From Tetrahymena thermophila SB210 (taxonomy: Eukaryota > Ciliophora > Oligohymenophorea > Hymenostomatida > Tetrahymenidae), in assembly GCF_000189635.1 (NCBI RefSeq), contig NW_002476412.1, positions 62,001 through 126,000 on the forward strand: a stretch of 64,000 nt of DNA. Direction: 5' to 3'. How positions within the stretch are numbered: the stretch's first letter is position 1; each line of letters begins with the position of its first letter. A program made the position numbers and the translations under genes. Positions 1 to 13,700 of this stretch are shown piece by piece. The notes under the pieces are model-generated. The model did no database searches and was not told the origin of the DNA. It saw nothing but the letters and a program-made list of their open reading frames with translations.

Positions 1-3000
1 ACCTAAGCTTGATAAACCTTAATCACCAATGTTGTGATATCTTTTTAATATTCAAGAAAAAATAAAAAATTAACTAGTTATTAGAAGGAAAAAATGAAGA
101 AATAATATGAAATAATAAGAAATTAATTAAAAAATAATAAAATAATTTTTGAAAATTAAAAAATTAGTTAAATAAAAAAGATAAAAGAAAAGAAAACACA
201 AATAAAATTAAAAAGGAGAAGAAAAACTAATAATGAAATTAAAAGAATTTATTGTTTAAAATTCATTTTAATAAATAATAATATCATAATCCAAAACAAA
301 TAAACTGTTTTTACCTAAGATAAAGTGTCAAATTTGAGAGATTAGTGCAATTTGCTAAAGCACAACCTAAGCCTGATACACCTTAATCACCAATATTGCT
401 ATCACTTTTTAATATTGGAGAAAAAATATATAATTAACTAGTTATTCGAAGGAAAAAATGAAGAAATAATATGAAATAATAAGAAATTAATTCAATAAAT
501 AATTGCTGAAAATTAAAAAATGATTTAAATAAAGAAAGATAAAAGAAAAGAAAACACAAATACAATTAAAAATAAATACAAAAGTAAATCAAATGAAAAG
601 CTAATAAATATTAATATCATAATCCAAAACAAATAAACTATTTTTACTCAAGGTTAAGTGTCAAATTTGAGAGATTAGTACAATTTGCTAAAGCAGAACC
701 TAAGCCTGATAAACCTTAATCACCAATTTTGTTATCACTTTTTAATATTGAAGAAAAAATATATAATTAAATAGTTATCAGAAGGAAAAAATGAAGAAAT
801 AATATGAAATAATAAGAAATTAATTAAATAATAATAAAATAATTGTTGAAAATTTAAAAATTAGTTAAATAGAGAAAGATAAAAGAAAAGTAAACACAAG
901 TACAATAAAAAAGAAAAAAAAAAGTAAATCAAATGAAAAACTAATATTGAAATTAATAGAATTTTTTGTTTTAAATTAATTTTTATAAATAATAATATCA
1001 CAATCCAAAATAAATAAAGGGTTTTTACTCAAAATGAAGTGTTAAATTCGAGAGATTAATGCAATTTGCTAAAGCAGAGCCTAAGCCTGATGCACCTATT
1101 TCACCAATTTTATTATTACTTTTTCATATTGAAGAAAAAATAAAAAATTAGCTAGTTATAAGAAGGAAAAAATGAAGAAATTAAATGAAATAATAATAAA
1201 ATAATTGTTGAAAAGAAAAAAAATTGTTAAGTAAAGAAAGATAAAAGAAAAGAAAACACAAATACTATAAAAAATAAAAAGTAAATCAAATGAAAAGCTA
1301 ATATTTAATTTAAAATAATTTTATTGTTTTAAATTAATTTTTTTAATAATAATATCACAATCCAAACCAAATAAACTGTTTTTACCCAAGATCAAGTATC
1401 AATTTTGAGAGATTAGTGCAATTTGCTAAAGCAGAACCTAAGCCTGATACACCCTAATCACCAATTTTGTTATCACTTTTTATTATTGAAGAAAAAATAT
1501 ATAATAAACTTGTTATTAGAAGGAAAAAATGAAGAAATAATATGAAATAATAAGATATTAATTAAAAAAAATAAAATAATTGCTGAAATTATAAAAATGA
1601 GTTAAACAAAGAAAGATAAAAAAAAAAGAAAACACAAATGCAATTAAAAACAAAAACAAAAGTAAATCATATGGAAAGCTTACAATTAAATTAAAAGAAT
1701 TTTATTGTTTTAAATTCGTTTTAATAAATAATAATATCACAATCCAAACCAAATAAACTGTTATTACTAAAAATAAAGTATCAAATTTGAGAGATTAGTG
1801 CAATTTGCTAAAGCAGAACCTAAGCCTTATGCACCTGTTTCACCAATTTTGTTATAACTTTTTTATTAATTTTGAAGAAAAAATATTTAAGTAACTAGTT
1901 TTTAGAAGGAAAAAATGAAGAAATAATATGAAATAATAACAAATTAATTAAAAAATAATAAAATAATTCTTGAAAATAAAAAAAAAAATGAGTTAAATAA
2001 AAAAATATAAAAGAAAAGAAAACACAAATGCAATAAAAAATAAAAAGAAAAGTAAATCAAATGAAAAGCTAATAAATAAATTATAAGAATTTTATTGTTT
2101 TAAATAAATAATAATATCACAATCCAAGCCAAATAAACTGTTTTTACCCAACATCAAGTATCAAATTTGAGAGATTAGTGCAATTTGCTAAATCAAAACC
2201 TAAGCCTGATACACCTTAATCACCAATTTCGTTATATCTTTTTAATATTGAAGAAAATATCAAAATCTAAACAAAATAAACTGTTTTTACTAAAGATGGA
2301 GTCCCAAATTTGAGAGATTAGTGCAATTTACTAAAGCAGAACCTAAACCTGATACACCTGTTTCACCAATTTTGTTTCCACTTTTTAAAATTGAAGAAAA
2401 AATATATAAGTAACTAGTTTTTAGAAGGAAAAAATGAAGAAATAATATTAAATAATAAGAAATTAATTAAAAAATAATAAAATAATTGTTGAAAATAAAA
2501 AAATGAGTTAAATAAAGAAAGTTAAAAGAAAAAGAAAACACAAATACAATAAAAAATAAAAACAAAAGTAAATCGAATGAAAATCTAATATTTAAATTTA
2601 AAAAATTTTATTGTTTTAAATTCATTTTTATAAATAAAAATATCACAATCCAAAACAAATTAACTATTTATACTTAAGATCAAGTTTCAAATTTGAGAGA
2701 TTAGTGCAATTTGCTAAAGCTTAACCTAAGCTTGATACACCTATTTCATCAATATTGTACTAACTTTTTAATATTAAAGAAAATATATATAATTAACTAG
2801 TTATCAGAATGAAAAAATGAAGAAATAATATGAAAGAATAAGAAATTAATTAAATAATTAAAAAATATTTGTTGAAATTATAAAAATGAGTTAAATTAAG
2901 AAAGATAAAAAAAAGCACACACAATTATAATAAAAAAGAAAAGTAAATAAAGTAAAATATTAATAAATAATTTAAAAGAGCTATATTGTTTTAAATTCAA

Positions 3001-3060
3001 TTTTATAAGTAAAAATATCACAGTCCAAAGCTATTAAACTGTATTAATCAAGTATAAGTT
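1..3060 (+). repeat. Tandem array 1 of a 330-380 bp unit with a conserved codon-like block
   Basis: Nine copies, the first and last partial, run head to tail and the window begins inside one. Using the motif tttgctaaagc as anchor, full copies sit at 351, 684, 1065, 1422, 1804, 2184, 2327 and 2710. Spacings are therefore about 333-383 bases, with one short copy of 143. Each unit has a T-rich lead ending in AAG (tttttacctaag), then a conserved block, then an A-rich linker. In the frame TTT GAG AGA TTA GTG the block reads FERLVQFAKAEPKPDTP and, in most copies, continues some 30 codons to a TGA inside aaaaaatga. Differences between copies are often synonymous (GTC/GTT, TTT/TTC, GAA/GAG, CCT/CCC, TTG/TTA, TAA/TAG). 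This suggests coding ancestry, perhaps a last exon or a pseudogene family. I do not recognise the protein. Copies 0 and 5 contain indels that break the frame. Confidence 0.85.
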
Positions 3061-4018
3061 TTAGAAGGAAAAATTCAATAAAAAATATCAAATAATAAAA
3101 AATGGATAATAAATTAAAAAAATTTAATTTAAATAAGTTAAAATAACTATAACACATAAATAAATAAATAAAATTTACTAATTAAGATTATAATTTCTTT
3201 TAGAAAAAAAAACTTTAATAAAAGTTAAATATTTAGAAAAAATTATTTATATTAATAATATTAAGAAATTAAATATACTTTAGATTTATATGGAGAACCT
3301 AATGAGATTAATGTGAAGAATTTAAAAACTTTTAATATTAGTAAAAATAAATTTAAAGTATTTTGATCAAAAAATTAATAATTACTTCTTCTAGTTTGTT
3401 GTAATATTTAAACTATTATGTCATTTATTTTTTTCTTTTAAAAATATTTAATAGCAATTAAAGGAAATTTAATTAATTAATAATAAGTGGATATAAAGAA
3501 CAAATAAATTATATGAATTTATAAATTTACTTTTATCAAGAAAAATCACAAAAATTTAATTGAACCTTCATTATTAAATCATAATCTTTTTATTTCAAAT
3601 GCGTATTTAAAATTATAGTATAAACTAAAGATTTTATATAAAGGATAATGAGAAAGCGTACTTATTAGAATAAAATAAATTTTTGATTTATTTTTGTAAT
3701 TAAAAGAAAAAAATTTTTTAAATTAATCTAATTTCTGAGAGTAATAAATAAATAACTATGAATTACATATATACATACATACAGTAAAATATGTAATTTT
3801 ATAATTTTAATAAATTTTTTACAAACATATTTAAGCAAAAATTTAATTTAAAATTTATGTAAAAAAGCTAAAAAACAAGCAAATAAAAAGGAAAGTAAAT
3901 TTCAAACACATTTTTTTATTTATTACACAACAACAATAATAAAAAATAACATTCTAGCAGCCAGTCAGCCAGTCAGTCTAATTATAATTCATATATATTA
4001 ATGGTATCTTAAAATTTT
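3061..4018. other. AT-rich spacer with the array 3' flank
   Basis: I see no gene here. Positions about 3265-3440 closely resemble 21055-21230 after array 2, including the shared string taataattacttcttctag. This is the common non-repeated end of both arrays. Positions about 3840-4010 resemble 10590-10740, the DNA just 3' of the second kinase gene, so they belong to the kinase duplication. Confidence 0.6.
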
Positions 4019-7000
4019 TCATTCTTTAAATTTTAAAAAGTAGTTTAACATCTTATCTTTTTAATCTTTTTCTATTTCTCTTTTTTTAAATATTTTATCA
4101 AAAAATATTTAAAAAATCAACTCTTTAATATAATTATCTGATATTAAAGACAAAACTTTTTCAATTGTTAAAGTTTCAACCAATTTTTCTAAAATATATT
4201 TGACTTATTCTCTAGATCTTAGTTTAAATTTACTAAAATCTATTCTTAGATTACGAAAGTTTATATCTAATTTTCTAAAAACACCAATTAAAACCATCTC
4301 ATTTTCATTTTTATCTATTTTGTCAATAAAATAGCTTTCTAAAATCCTAATTTGGTTTTCTTAATCTGGAATATTTTAAGTTTAATTTTTTTAGAAAGAC
4401 TCTTTATCAATTTCAAATTTTGGATTTGAGTTTTGAGGAGATATTATTTTGTTAATATTATCTGTAAATGATAAATTTGTATCATCAGTATTTTTTTCTA
4501 AATTTAGTTTATCTTTGCTGCTATTTTAATTTAAATTTTTTAAATTATTTTGATTTTATTTTCCTTTTTTAATTGTTTTATCTTATAAAAATTCATTTTA
4601 AATTTGACTGAAATTTTATATATTTTATTAATAATTATTATTATTTTCATAAATTAATTACTTTTTATTAAATCCTTCTTTTTCTTATGATTTATTTTCT
4701 TCATTAATATTGCTTTAATTAAATTCTTCTTCTTATTTTTGTGTACTTTTCTCACTTTAATTTCCGTTTTCAAATTCATTTTAATTATTATTATTTTCTG
4801 TACTTTTCTCACTTTCATTTCCAGATTCAATTTCTAAGATTTAATATAAACTATCTTTTATAATATTTCTATTTGTAGTATAATCATTATAATTAATTAT
4901 TTAACCATATTTTTAAATATATTTCTATTTACATTCTTATAGCTAAGTTTCTGTAAAATTATTATTAATTATCTCAATTTCTAAATCAATGATATAAATT
5001 AGTTCTTTAAGAGTACATCTTAAGTAAGGTTAATCATTCAGTAAACTTTTAATTTAATCAAAAAAATTTTAAGAATATTGATTTATTCTTTATTCATCAA
5101 TATTACAAGTTTTCTCATGTATAAAACCTTCATGATTTTCCATATTACATATTTTTCCTTCTTCTTAACAATTACATACAATTTCGAAATCACTTTTGTA
5201 AAAAATTCTAATCAACAATATTCCTAAGCTATAATAATCAACATATCTAGTTTTAACATTATCTTTAGCATCATAACCTCTAGTATAACCTAGTGTTTCT
5301 TCTATCATAAAACTTGATTCACTAAAATCAATTATCTTAATTTCTCCCTTTGAGTTAATTAAAATATTTGTAAATTTGATATCCCCGTGCACAATATTGT
5401 ACTCATGCAAATATTCAATAGCTTAAAGAATTTATTTAGAAATTTATAGTTTTTGCAATTTCAAATCTTTATGATTTTAATCTTAGTATTTTTTATTTAA
5501 TTCATTTATGAAAGATTATAGAGTTTAGCCATTAAAATATTCTAAAAATATCTCAAATTATTTGTTATTTTTTTGATGACCTACATATTGAATTATGAGG
5601 TTGTTTTTAGGTAGATTGGATAGGATACTAATTTCTCTCATTTATTACTTTAAACAATCTTTTCCATCATCTTATGATTATTTCAAAGCTACTATACTAT
5701 CTTTATTCTCTTTAAGTTTTACTTTTTTAACAATAAACTAAGAACGACTTATTTCTTCTAGCTCTTCATATGAATATGTAGAATATTATGATGATAGTTT
5801 CTACTCAATCACTAATTCTACAAATTTAATATACATTTTTATATTTAATTTCAAAACTTCGTACTTTTTTCTGTTAAGAAAACCATAGTATTTGATTATA
5901 TTTTCGAATTTTTATTTCGTATCTAGTAGCTCATTTATATCTGTTTCTATGGTCTGTTTGATAAATTATCTATGGATTTCAAAGAGTTATGTATTTAAAG
6001 TTCCAAAGGTTTTATCCATAGATTGTAAAGAAAAATTTGACTTTACTCTCAAGTTAATAATATTTTTGATATCGAAATCTTATTTGAAGGAAAGAATCAA
6101 GTTTTTAAATTATTGAGAATGATAATAGGATTCAACAAAAGCTTTATTTTTTATAATTTGATTAATCAAGTAATTCATGATACTATTTTCCTCTATTAAT
6201 AAGGAACAAAGAGTTTTGTAAAATTATCTTTATCTATAAAGGCTTTAATACAAAAAGCTACCTATTTATTTTATTATTTATTAAATTTATTCCCTAAGTA
6301 ATTTTGCTTCATTTGAATTTACTACAATTTAGCTTTTACAGCTTTCACTTTTATAGAGTAATTATAAAGTTAATAAGTTAATTTTGCAGATTTCAAGACA
6401 AAAATATTATGGAAGAGGATTTTCATCACCAGATTTCTAGTTCCCTTTATAGCTATCCTTTTTCTCATTTATTTTTATTCTATTATTTTCTATATTCTCT
6501 ATTAACCCTTTCCAATAAGCAATATTTTTTTCTTTTTCTTCAGGATTTTTAAGATAGAGTCTTTTTCCTCTTATAATTTGCTAAACATATCCTATATCTA
6601 TATTAGTAGGTTGATAAGGTATTTTCTCATTAATATCATAAAACCTTACTAAATCTGGTAAAATTGCCAGAATTAAAGCGCTTTTTGCTGAATCGATATA
6701 CAACTGAAGTTATTATTTGTTGATATATTTTTCTGAAACTTCATACTTTTCATTAGTCCATTCTTTAAATAACTAAACTAAGCTTTTCTTACAAAGCTCG
6801 TTTTAATATTTTTTTTCAAATTCTTAGGAAATATAGTCATCATTTGATTCAGAAAGTATTAACTTCTCTTGAAAATCTATCATTAATCTAAGTAGAAACT
6901 GGTATCCTAATATAAATTTAATACTTTTAAAACTTTTGATTTTTTCTATCAGGTTGACTAGCTTTTGCTCCTTGTTCATTTATAGGTAATCAAGTTTAAG

Positions 7001-7936
7001 CAAGTTCAAGATACAAGCAAAAAGAAAATAAAAATATATTTCATCTTCATCTTCTTATTTTAGGTTGCCAATATACTCTGAATAAATTACAACATAGAAT
7101 GAATCAAATTTATCAAAAAATTTGAATTCAGAAATTTCATATTTTCTTATTAAGTTAACTTTTGACTCTTGTGCTGATTAGCTGTCTAAAAATTATAAGT
7201 AAAGCAACACTCTGTTATTTCTGTATTGGTTTATCAAAATCATGTTTCCCCAGATTTCGTAGCATTCAACCCAGTCATTTAAGAAATCCTCTTCATCTTA
7301 TAATTCTTATTAATCCAATTTAATTCTTTCTAATTGAAACTTTTCGAAGTTGTATTCATGTTCTTTAAGCGTTAAAAAACAGGGAGTAAAAGTTTACGAT
7401 TCATAACTGTCTTCATAATCTATTTAAGTTTTTTCTTTAGTTGTTTCATTTATATATTCTACTTTATTGTTAATTAGACTATCTACTTTGTCATTCGTTA
7501 ATGTTTCCATGATATATTATATACAAGATTTTAATTTATTATCAGTTGGTCCGTATGATTCATAATTGTAATTCGCTTTGTCTAGAAAATAAGTTATGAT
7601 AAAGTAATAGAAAGAAAATAAGTTCCATTCCTTTGTGTTTTTCTAATCGCTATGTGATTCTAATTATTACTATATGAATTTTGAACGTTCTTCGATATAC
7701 TTATACTCATTACTACCTTTGAAGCTTGAAATATCTATTTCCTTAGGTCTTTATTCTTATTTTTAACTTATTTCAGATAATGTAAGTAAAATAATTTTTT
7801 TTTTAATTTTTTTAAGATTTTCTTTGAATTTTGAATCAAAAAAAATGCTTATATCCATTTTTAAGATGGATTTATTTTATTATATTTATTTAGCCAATTT
7901 ATTTAAGGGTTAACCAATAATATCCCAAAAACTCAT
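4019..7936 (-). CDS. Protein-kinase-like protein, copy 1
   Basis: One uninterrupted 1305-codon ORF with TAA/TAG read as glutamine, ending at TGA 4019-4021. I checked every in-frame triplet and found no internal TGA and no need for an intron. About 740 N-terminal residues have no family I recognise. A kinase domain follows: VALK-type lysine near residue 752, then REISIL in the alphaC region. The catalytic loop HGDIKFTN is at about 850-857. DFS replaces DFG at about 870-872, and DYYSLG marks the F helix. I could not find a canonical glycine-rich loop upstream of VALK. Catalytic Asp, Lys and Asn are present, so activity is possible but the Mg-loop glycine is missing. The tail of about 340 residues is rich in Asn, Glu and Ser. 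The start at 7936 is chosen because the reading frame is protein-like from there; an internal Met lies at 7858. Paralog of 10760-14455. Confidence 0.85.
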
Positions 7937-10759
7937 TTTCTATTTTTATTAATTATATTTTTTAATTAATTATTATAATTTATCTTATAAAACTTCTAAA
8001 TATTTTACACCCAAATTTTAATTAAATTGCTTGAGCCAACCTTATCTATAAAAACCAAAAACGTATTTATCCCAAACAATGTGTTAGTTTCTTAGTAAAA
8101 TTGCACACAAAATAAATTTATCTTTGTTTTTTATTACAAAAAATAGATAAAATATATTTTTTCAATAACCATAAAAGAATAAAACCCTAAAAAAATTGAA
8201 AATTTCTACATTTTATTAAAAATAATATCTTTAAAACGCAAAAATAAATACAATACTTAATATTTTTTCTTTTTTTTAAATGATTATTTATTAACACTAA
8301 AATATCACTAAACTTAAAATGAAGACAAAAAATTAAAAAGATAAATGCATTTTTTTTATTTATTCTAAAGCTCATTTAAAATACAGAAAAGAAAATAAAT
8401 TAATATCAAAAGCAATTTGAATTTTTCAGTCATTTATAATGGATAGTTGTTACTTATAATTAATTTTTCAACTAATATTTGTGGCTTGATTTGAGCAGAA
8501 AAATCAAGTCAAATATTATAATCAAATAAAAAATAGATTGATTTCTTTTATAATCTTCTGTTGATAGATCAGGTAAGATAACATTATTATATAATAAAAT
8601 TCAATTATTTTATCATAATTGATCTTTGTTTTTTGATTTATTAAATTTCGCAAATTTTTTTTTTAAGAAACCAAAAATATTTTACTTTTATTTAATTAAT
8701 TATTAGTTTAAGTTGTAGAAATATTTTAGCAAACAGTTTTAATCTATATTTATAAGTACAATAATTACTGTAAACCTACTATCATTACGAATCTTTATTT
8801 ATTTAAATATTTTTTAGTAAAAAAAATAGATTCATTGATTATAAAACTCTCTAAGATTAATGTTTGTTTGTTTGTTTGTTTGTTTAAAAACTGATGAAGC
8901 AATTGAATCAAGCTATTATACAAATTTTCAAATTAGTATAAATAATTGTATGGTGAAAATTTAAAAATCTAAGTAGTTTATTTGATTTATATCAAGCTAA
9001 ATTCAATTGATTATCTTCTTGCTTTTTGTCTATAAAACAATTAGATAATTAATTAAAAGAAAAAAATATAGAATTTTATAAACCCTCTCTAATATCCTTT
9101 TAATATTTGATTTTTTGTTTCTAATTCTATTAATTAATCATAATCAATAATAAACAAAGTCAAGTAATAGATAAAGATGATGTTATCTTTAACAAAGTAA
9201 TTTATTTGTCATTTATTTAAAATCAAAAGTATTCAAAATTAATATTAAATAACTTCAAATATATTTTTATTGTTATAAATTAGACTACTTTTACTAAAAA
9301 TATAACCAGCAATTAAAAGGAATAAATGAAAAAAAAAATATGACTTAAGCACTTTCTAAATGATTTAATTGTAAATACCTACCTTTTGAGCTATTTAAAA
9401 TTTTCATATAATTTATATTTGATTTTTATCTCTATATAAATTCAATTTATAATTAGATTGTTTTTCTCCATAAAACAATTAGATAATTAATTAAAGAAAG
9501 AAAGAAAGATAATAAACCCTCTCAAATTTATGCTTGCTTTTTCTCCATATAACAATTAAAATATTAATTAAAAGAAAAAAATAAAGAATTGTGAAGACGC
9601 TCTTCAATTAACTTTAATATTTGATTGTTTGTTTCTAATTTTATTAATTAAAAATAATCAATAATAATAAAAACAAACAAATAATAGATTAGAGTAGTTG
9701 TTATCTTTTCATTGCCTCTTATCTAAAATCAAAATTTTTCATAATTAAAATTAATAGCAAAGATATTTAAAGTATTTTTAGCATAATAGGATTACTTTGG
9801 CTAAAAATATAATCACCTTTGTATGCAATTTTCATGTTATTTGTGTTTGATTTCTATCTTTATCTAAATTCAATTTATAATTTGATTGCTTTTTTTCTAG
9901 AAAATGATTTAAATAAAGGAAAATATAATTTTTTTAACCCCCTCAAATTATGCTTTTAATATTTGATTGTTTCTATTTGATTTTATCCAATTAATAGATT
10001 AAAAAAGGTGCTATTTTTAACAAAGCAATTTATTTGTCTATTATCTAAAATCAAAAGTCTTCAAAATAAAAATTAAATTACTTCAACAATATTGATTTTA
10101 TTTTAAACATAATAGGATTAATCACTTTTGATAAAGGTTTAATCATCTTTAAATCAAATTTTCATCTAATTTATAAAAAATAAAATATTTGTATTCTTCA
10201 TTTCATGATAATATATGCAATTAATACAAAAAGAAATGCATCCATCAAAATTATTTTTATTTTCATTTATTATTAATAAAAATAAATTATTCTTCTTTCT
10301 TATCATTTTACTAATCAATCATACTAAAATTATAAGTTAATTAATTAATAAATAAAATTATATTTTTAGTTTAATTTAATTTAATTTTAATTAAAATGTT
10401 AAAAAGAAAATTATTATTAATACTAATAAATAAAAATTATATTTTTATATTTTAAAAAATTTACTTACTATTTTAAACATAACATTTTTTATCAATAAAA
10501 ATTTATATTAATTAATTGAAATTAAGACCATTTTTTTCAAAAAACTTTGGGGGGTGAGTGGCCTTAATTAATGAGAAATTATGTATGGTAGGTATATAAA
10601 AGTTAAAAAACAAATAAAAAAAATGAATGTAAAATTCAAACATATTTTTTATTTAGTACACTTCATATATATTTTTTTCATAAAAAATAACAATCTAGCA
10701 GTCAGCTAGTATATTTATATTTAATTGATAAAGAAATATTAATGGTATATTAAAAATTT
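7937..10759. repeat. Intergenic AT-rich DNA with diverged direct repeats
   Basis: No gene is supported. About 8930-10150 holds three or four imperfect direct repeats of roughly 350-450 bases. Each contains gctttttgtctataaaacaa-like, taatatttgattgtttgttt-like and taaaatcaaaagt-like segments in the same order. The block 8480-8660 matches 14757-14935 upstream of the second kinase gene, so it is part of the segmental duplication. Near 10545 there is a G-run (ggggggtgagtgg) that stands out in this composition. Confidence 0.6.
8861..8885. repeat. (TGTT)n microsatellite
   Basis: About six perfect tandem copies of the tetranucleotide TGTT. Confidence 0.9.
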
Positions 10760-13700
10760 TCATTCTTTAAATTATAAAAAGAAATTATTTATCTATCTTT
10801 TTTAATTTTTTTAAATTTCTTTATTTTAAAATATTATGCTAAAAAATAATATCTTAAGCAACTCTTAAATTTAATTATCTGATATTAAAGACAAAACTTT
10901 TTAAATTGTTAAAGTTTCAATCAATTTTTATAAAATATATTTTACCTATTCTCTAGACTTTAATTTAAGTTTAGTAAAATCTATATTTAGATTACGAAAG
11001 TTTAAATCTAACTTTCTTAAATAACCAATTAAAACCATCTCATTTTCCATTTTATCTATTTTGTCAATAAAATAGCTTTCTAAAATCATAGTTTGGTTTT
11101 CTTAATCTGGAATATTTTAAATTTAATTTTTTTAGAAGTTTTGAAGAGATTTTATTTTTTAAAAATTATTTGAAAATGATAAGTTATTTTTTTAATCTTA
11201 ATTTAGTTTATCTTTGCAATTTTCATTTAAATTGTTTTGATTATTTTGATTTTATTTACGGATAGTTTAATCATCAACAAAATCATTTTATATTTGACTG
11301 ATATTTTACTATTTTTCTTAAGAATTATTATTTTAATTAGATTCTTCATTTTCTTATTGTTTATTTTCTTCGTTATTTTTGCTGCTATTTTAATTTTGGT
11401 TTTCGCTAATTGAGTTAGTGACTGGAGGATGATCATAAGTCAGATGACAGATTATATTTTCAACTCTAAATAAACAATCCTATATTATATCTGTATTTTA
11501 AGTATTTTCATTATAATCAATTATTTAACCATATTTTTAAATATATTTCTATTTACATTCTTAACGCTAAGTTTCTGTAAAATTATTATTAATTATATCA
11601 ATTTCTAAATCAATTATATAAATTAGTTCTTTAAGAGTACATCTTAAGTAAGGTTAATCATTCAGTAAACTTTTAATTTAATAAAAAAAAATTTAAGAAT
11701 ATTAATTTTTTTTTTTTTCATCAATTTTAGAAGTTGCCTAATTTATAAATTATTCATGATTTTCCATACCACATATTTTTCCTTCTTCTTAACAATTACA
11801 TACAATTTCGAAATCACCTTAGTAAAAAATTCTAATCAACAATATTCCTAAGCTATAATAATCAACATATCTAGTATTAACATTATCTTTAGCATCATAA
11901 CCTCTAGTATAGCCTAGTGTTTCTTCTACCATAAAACTAGATTCACTAAAATCAATTATCTTAATTTCTCCCTTTGAGTTAATTAAAATATTTGTAAATT
12001 TGATATCCCCGTGCACAATATTGTACTCATGCAAATATTCAATAGCTTAAAGAATTTATTTAGAAATTTAAAGTTTTTGCAATTTCAAATCTTTATGGTT
12101 TTAATCTTATTATTATTTATATAATTCTTATAAGAATTTTTCTAGAGTTATACCCTCAAAATATTCTAAGAATATCTAAAATTATTTTTCATTTTTTTAA
12201 TGACCTACATATTTAATTAAGAGATTGTTTTTAGGTAAATTGGAAAGAATACTAATTTCTCTCATTTATTACTTTAAATAATCATTTCCATCATCTTTTG
12301 ATTATTTCAAAGCTACTATACTTTCTTTATTTTCTACAAGTTTTACTTTTTTAACAATAAACTAAGAACGACTTATTTCTTCTAGCTCTTCATATGAATA
12401 TGTTGAATATTAGGATGGTGATTTCAACTCGATCATTAATTCTACAAATTTAATGTACATTTTTAAATTTAATTTCAAAACTTCGTACTTTTTTCTATTA
12501 AGAAAACCATAGTATTTGATTATATTTTCGAATTTTTATTTCGTATCTAGTAGCTCATTTATATCTGTTTTTATGGTCTGTATGATAAATTATTTATGGA
12601 CTTCATGGAATTATGTAATTAAATTATCAAACACCTTATCTGTCGATTGTAAAGAATAATGTGTAATTACTCTCATGTTAACAATATTTCTGATATCGAA
12701 ATCTTATTTGAAAGAGAGAATCAAGTTCATAAATAAGTGAGAATGAAAATAGGATTCAATAGAAGTTTTATTTTTTATAATTTGATTAATCAAGTAATTC
12801 ATGATACTATTTTCCTTTATTAGTAAATAACAAAGAGTTTAGTAAAATTATCTTTATCTATAAAGGCTTTAATAAAAATAGCTTCCTATCTATTATATTA
12901 ATTCTTAAATTTATTTCCTAAGTAATTCTGCTTCACTTGAATTTACTACATTTTATCTTTCACAGCTTTCACTTTTATAGAGTAATTATAAAGTTAATAA
13001 GTTAATTTTGCAGATTTCTAGACAAAAAATCTTTGAAGCAGGTTTATTCTTTATCTTGGATTATTAATCTCTAGTATTTTCTATATTCTATATTAGCTCT
13101 ATCCAATAAGCAAGATTTTTTTTTTTTTCTTAAGGATTTTTAAGATAGAGTCTTTTTCCTCTTATAATTTGCTAAGCATATCCTATATATAGGTTTGTAG
13201 GTTGATAGGGTATTTTCTCATTAATATCATAAAACCTAACTAAATCTGGTAAAATTGCCAGAATCAAAACGCTTTTTGCTGAATCAATATACAACTGAAG
13301 CTATTATTTGTTGATATATTTTTCTGAAACTTCATACTTTTCATTAGTCCAATCTTTAAATAACTAAACTAAGCTTTTCTTAAAAATCTCATTTTAATAT
13401 TTTTTTTCAAATTCTTAGGAAATATAGTCATCATTCGATTCAGAAAGTGTTAACTTCTCTTGAAAATCTATCATTAATCTAAGAAGGAACTGGTATCCTT
13501 ATATAAATTTAATACTTTTAAAACTTTTGATTTTTTCTATCAGCTTGACTAGATTTTGTTCTCTGTTCATAAACAGGTAGTTAAATTTAAGCAAGTTCAA
13601 GATACAAAAAAAAAGAAAATAAAAATATATTTCATCTTCATCTTCTTATTTTAGGGTGCTAATATACTCTGAATAAAATAGAACATAGAATGAATCAAAT

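Noticed and set aside
1..3060. Interpretation of the arrays as CRISPR
   Set aside because: Units of 330-380 bases with drifting linkers, in a eukaryotic genome; no short identical repeats with unique spacers.
5892..6116. Plus-strand 74-codon frame in kinase copy 1
   Set aside because: Antisense shadow of the uninterrupted kinase ORF.
8187..8375. 62-codon open frame upstream of kinase copy 1
   Set aside because: Low-complexity AT-rich sequence made of Phe, Ile, Lys and Asn; no family features and no counterpart in the duplicated copy.
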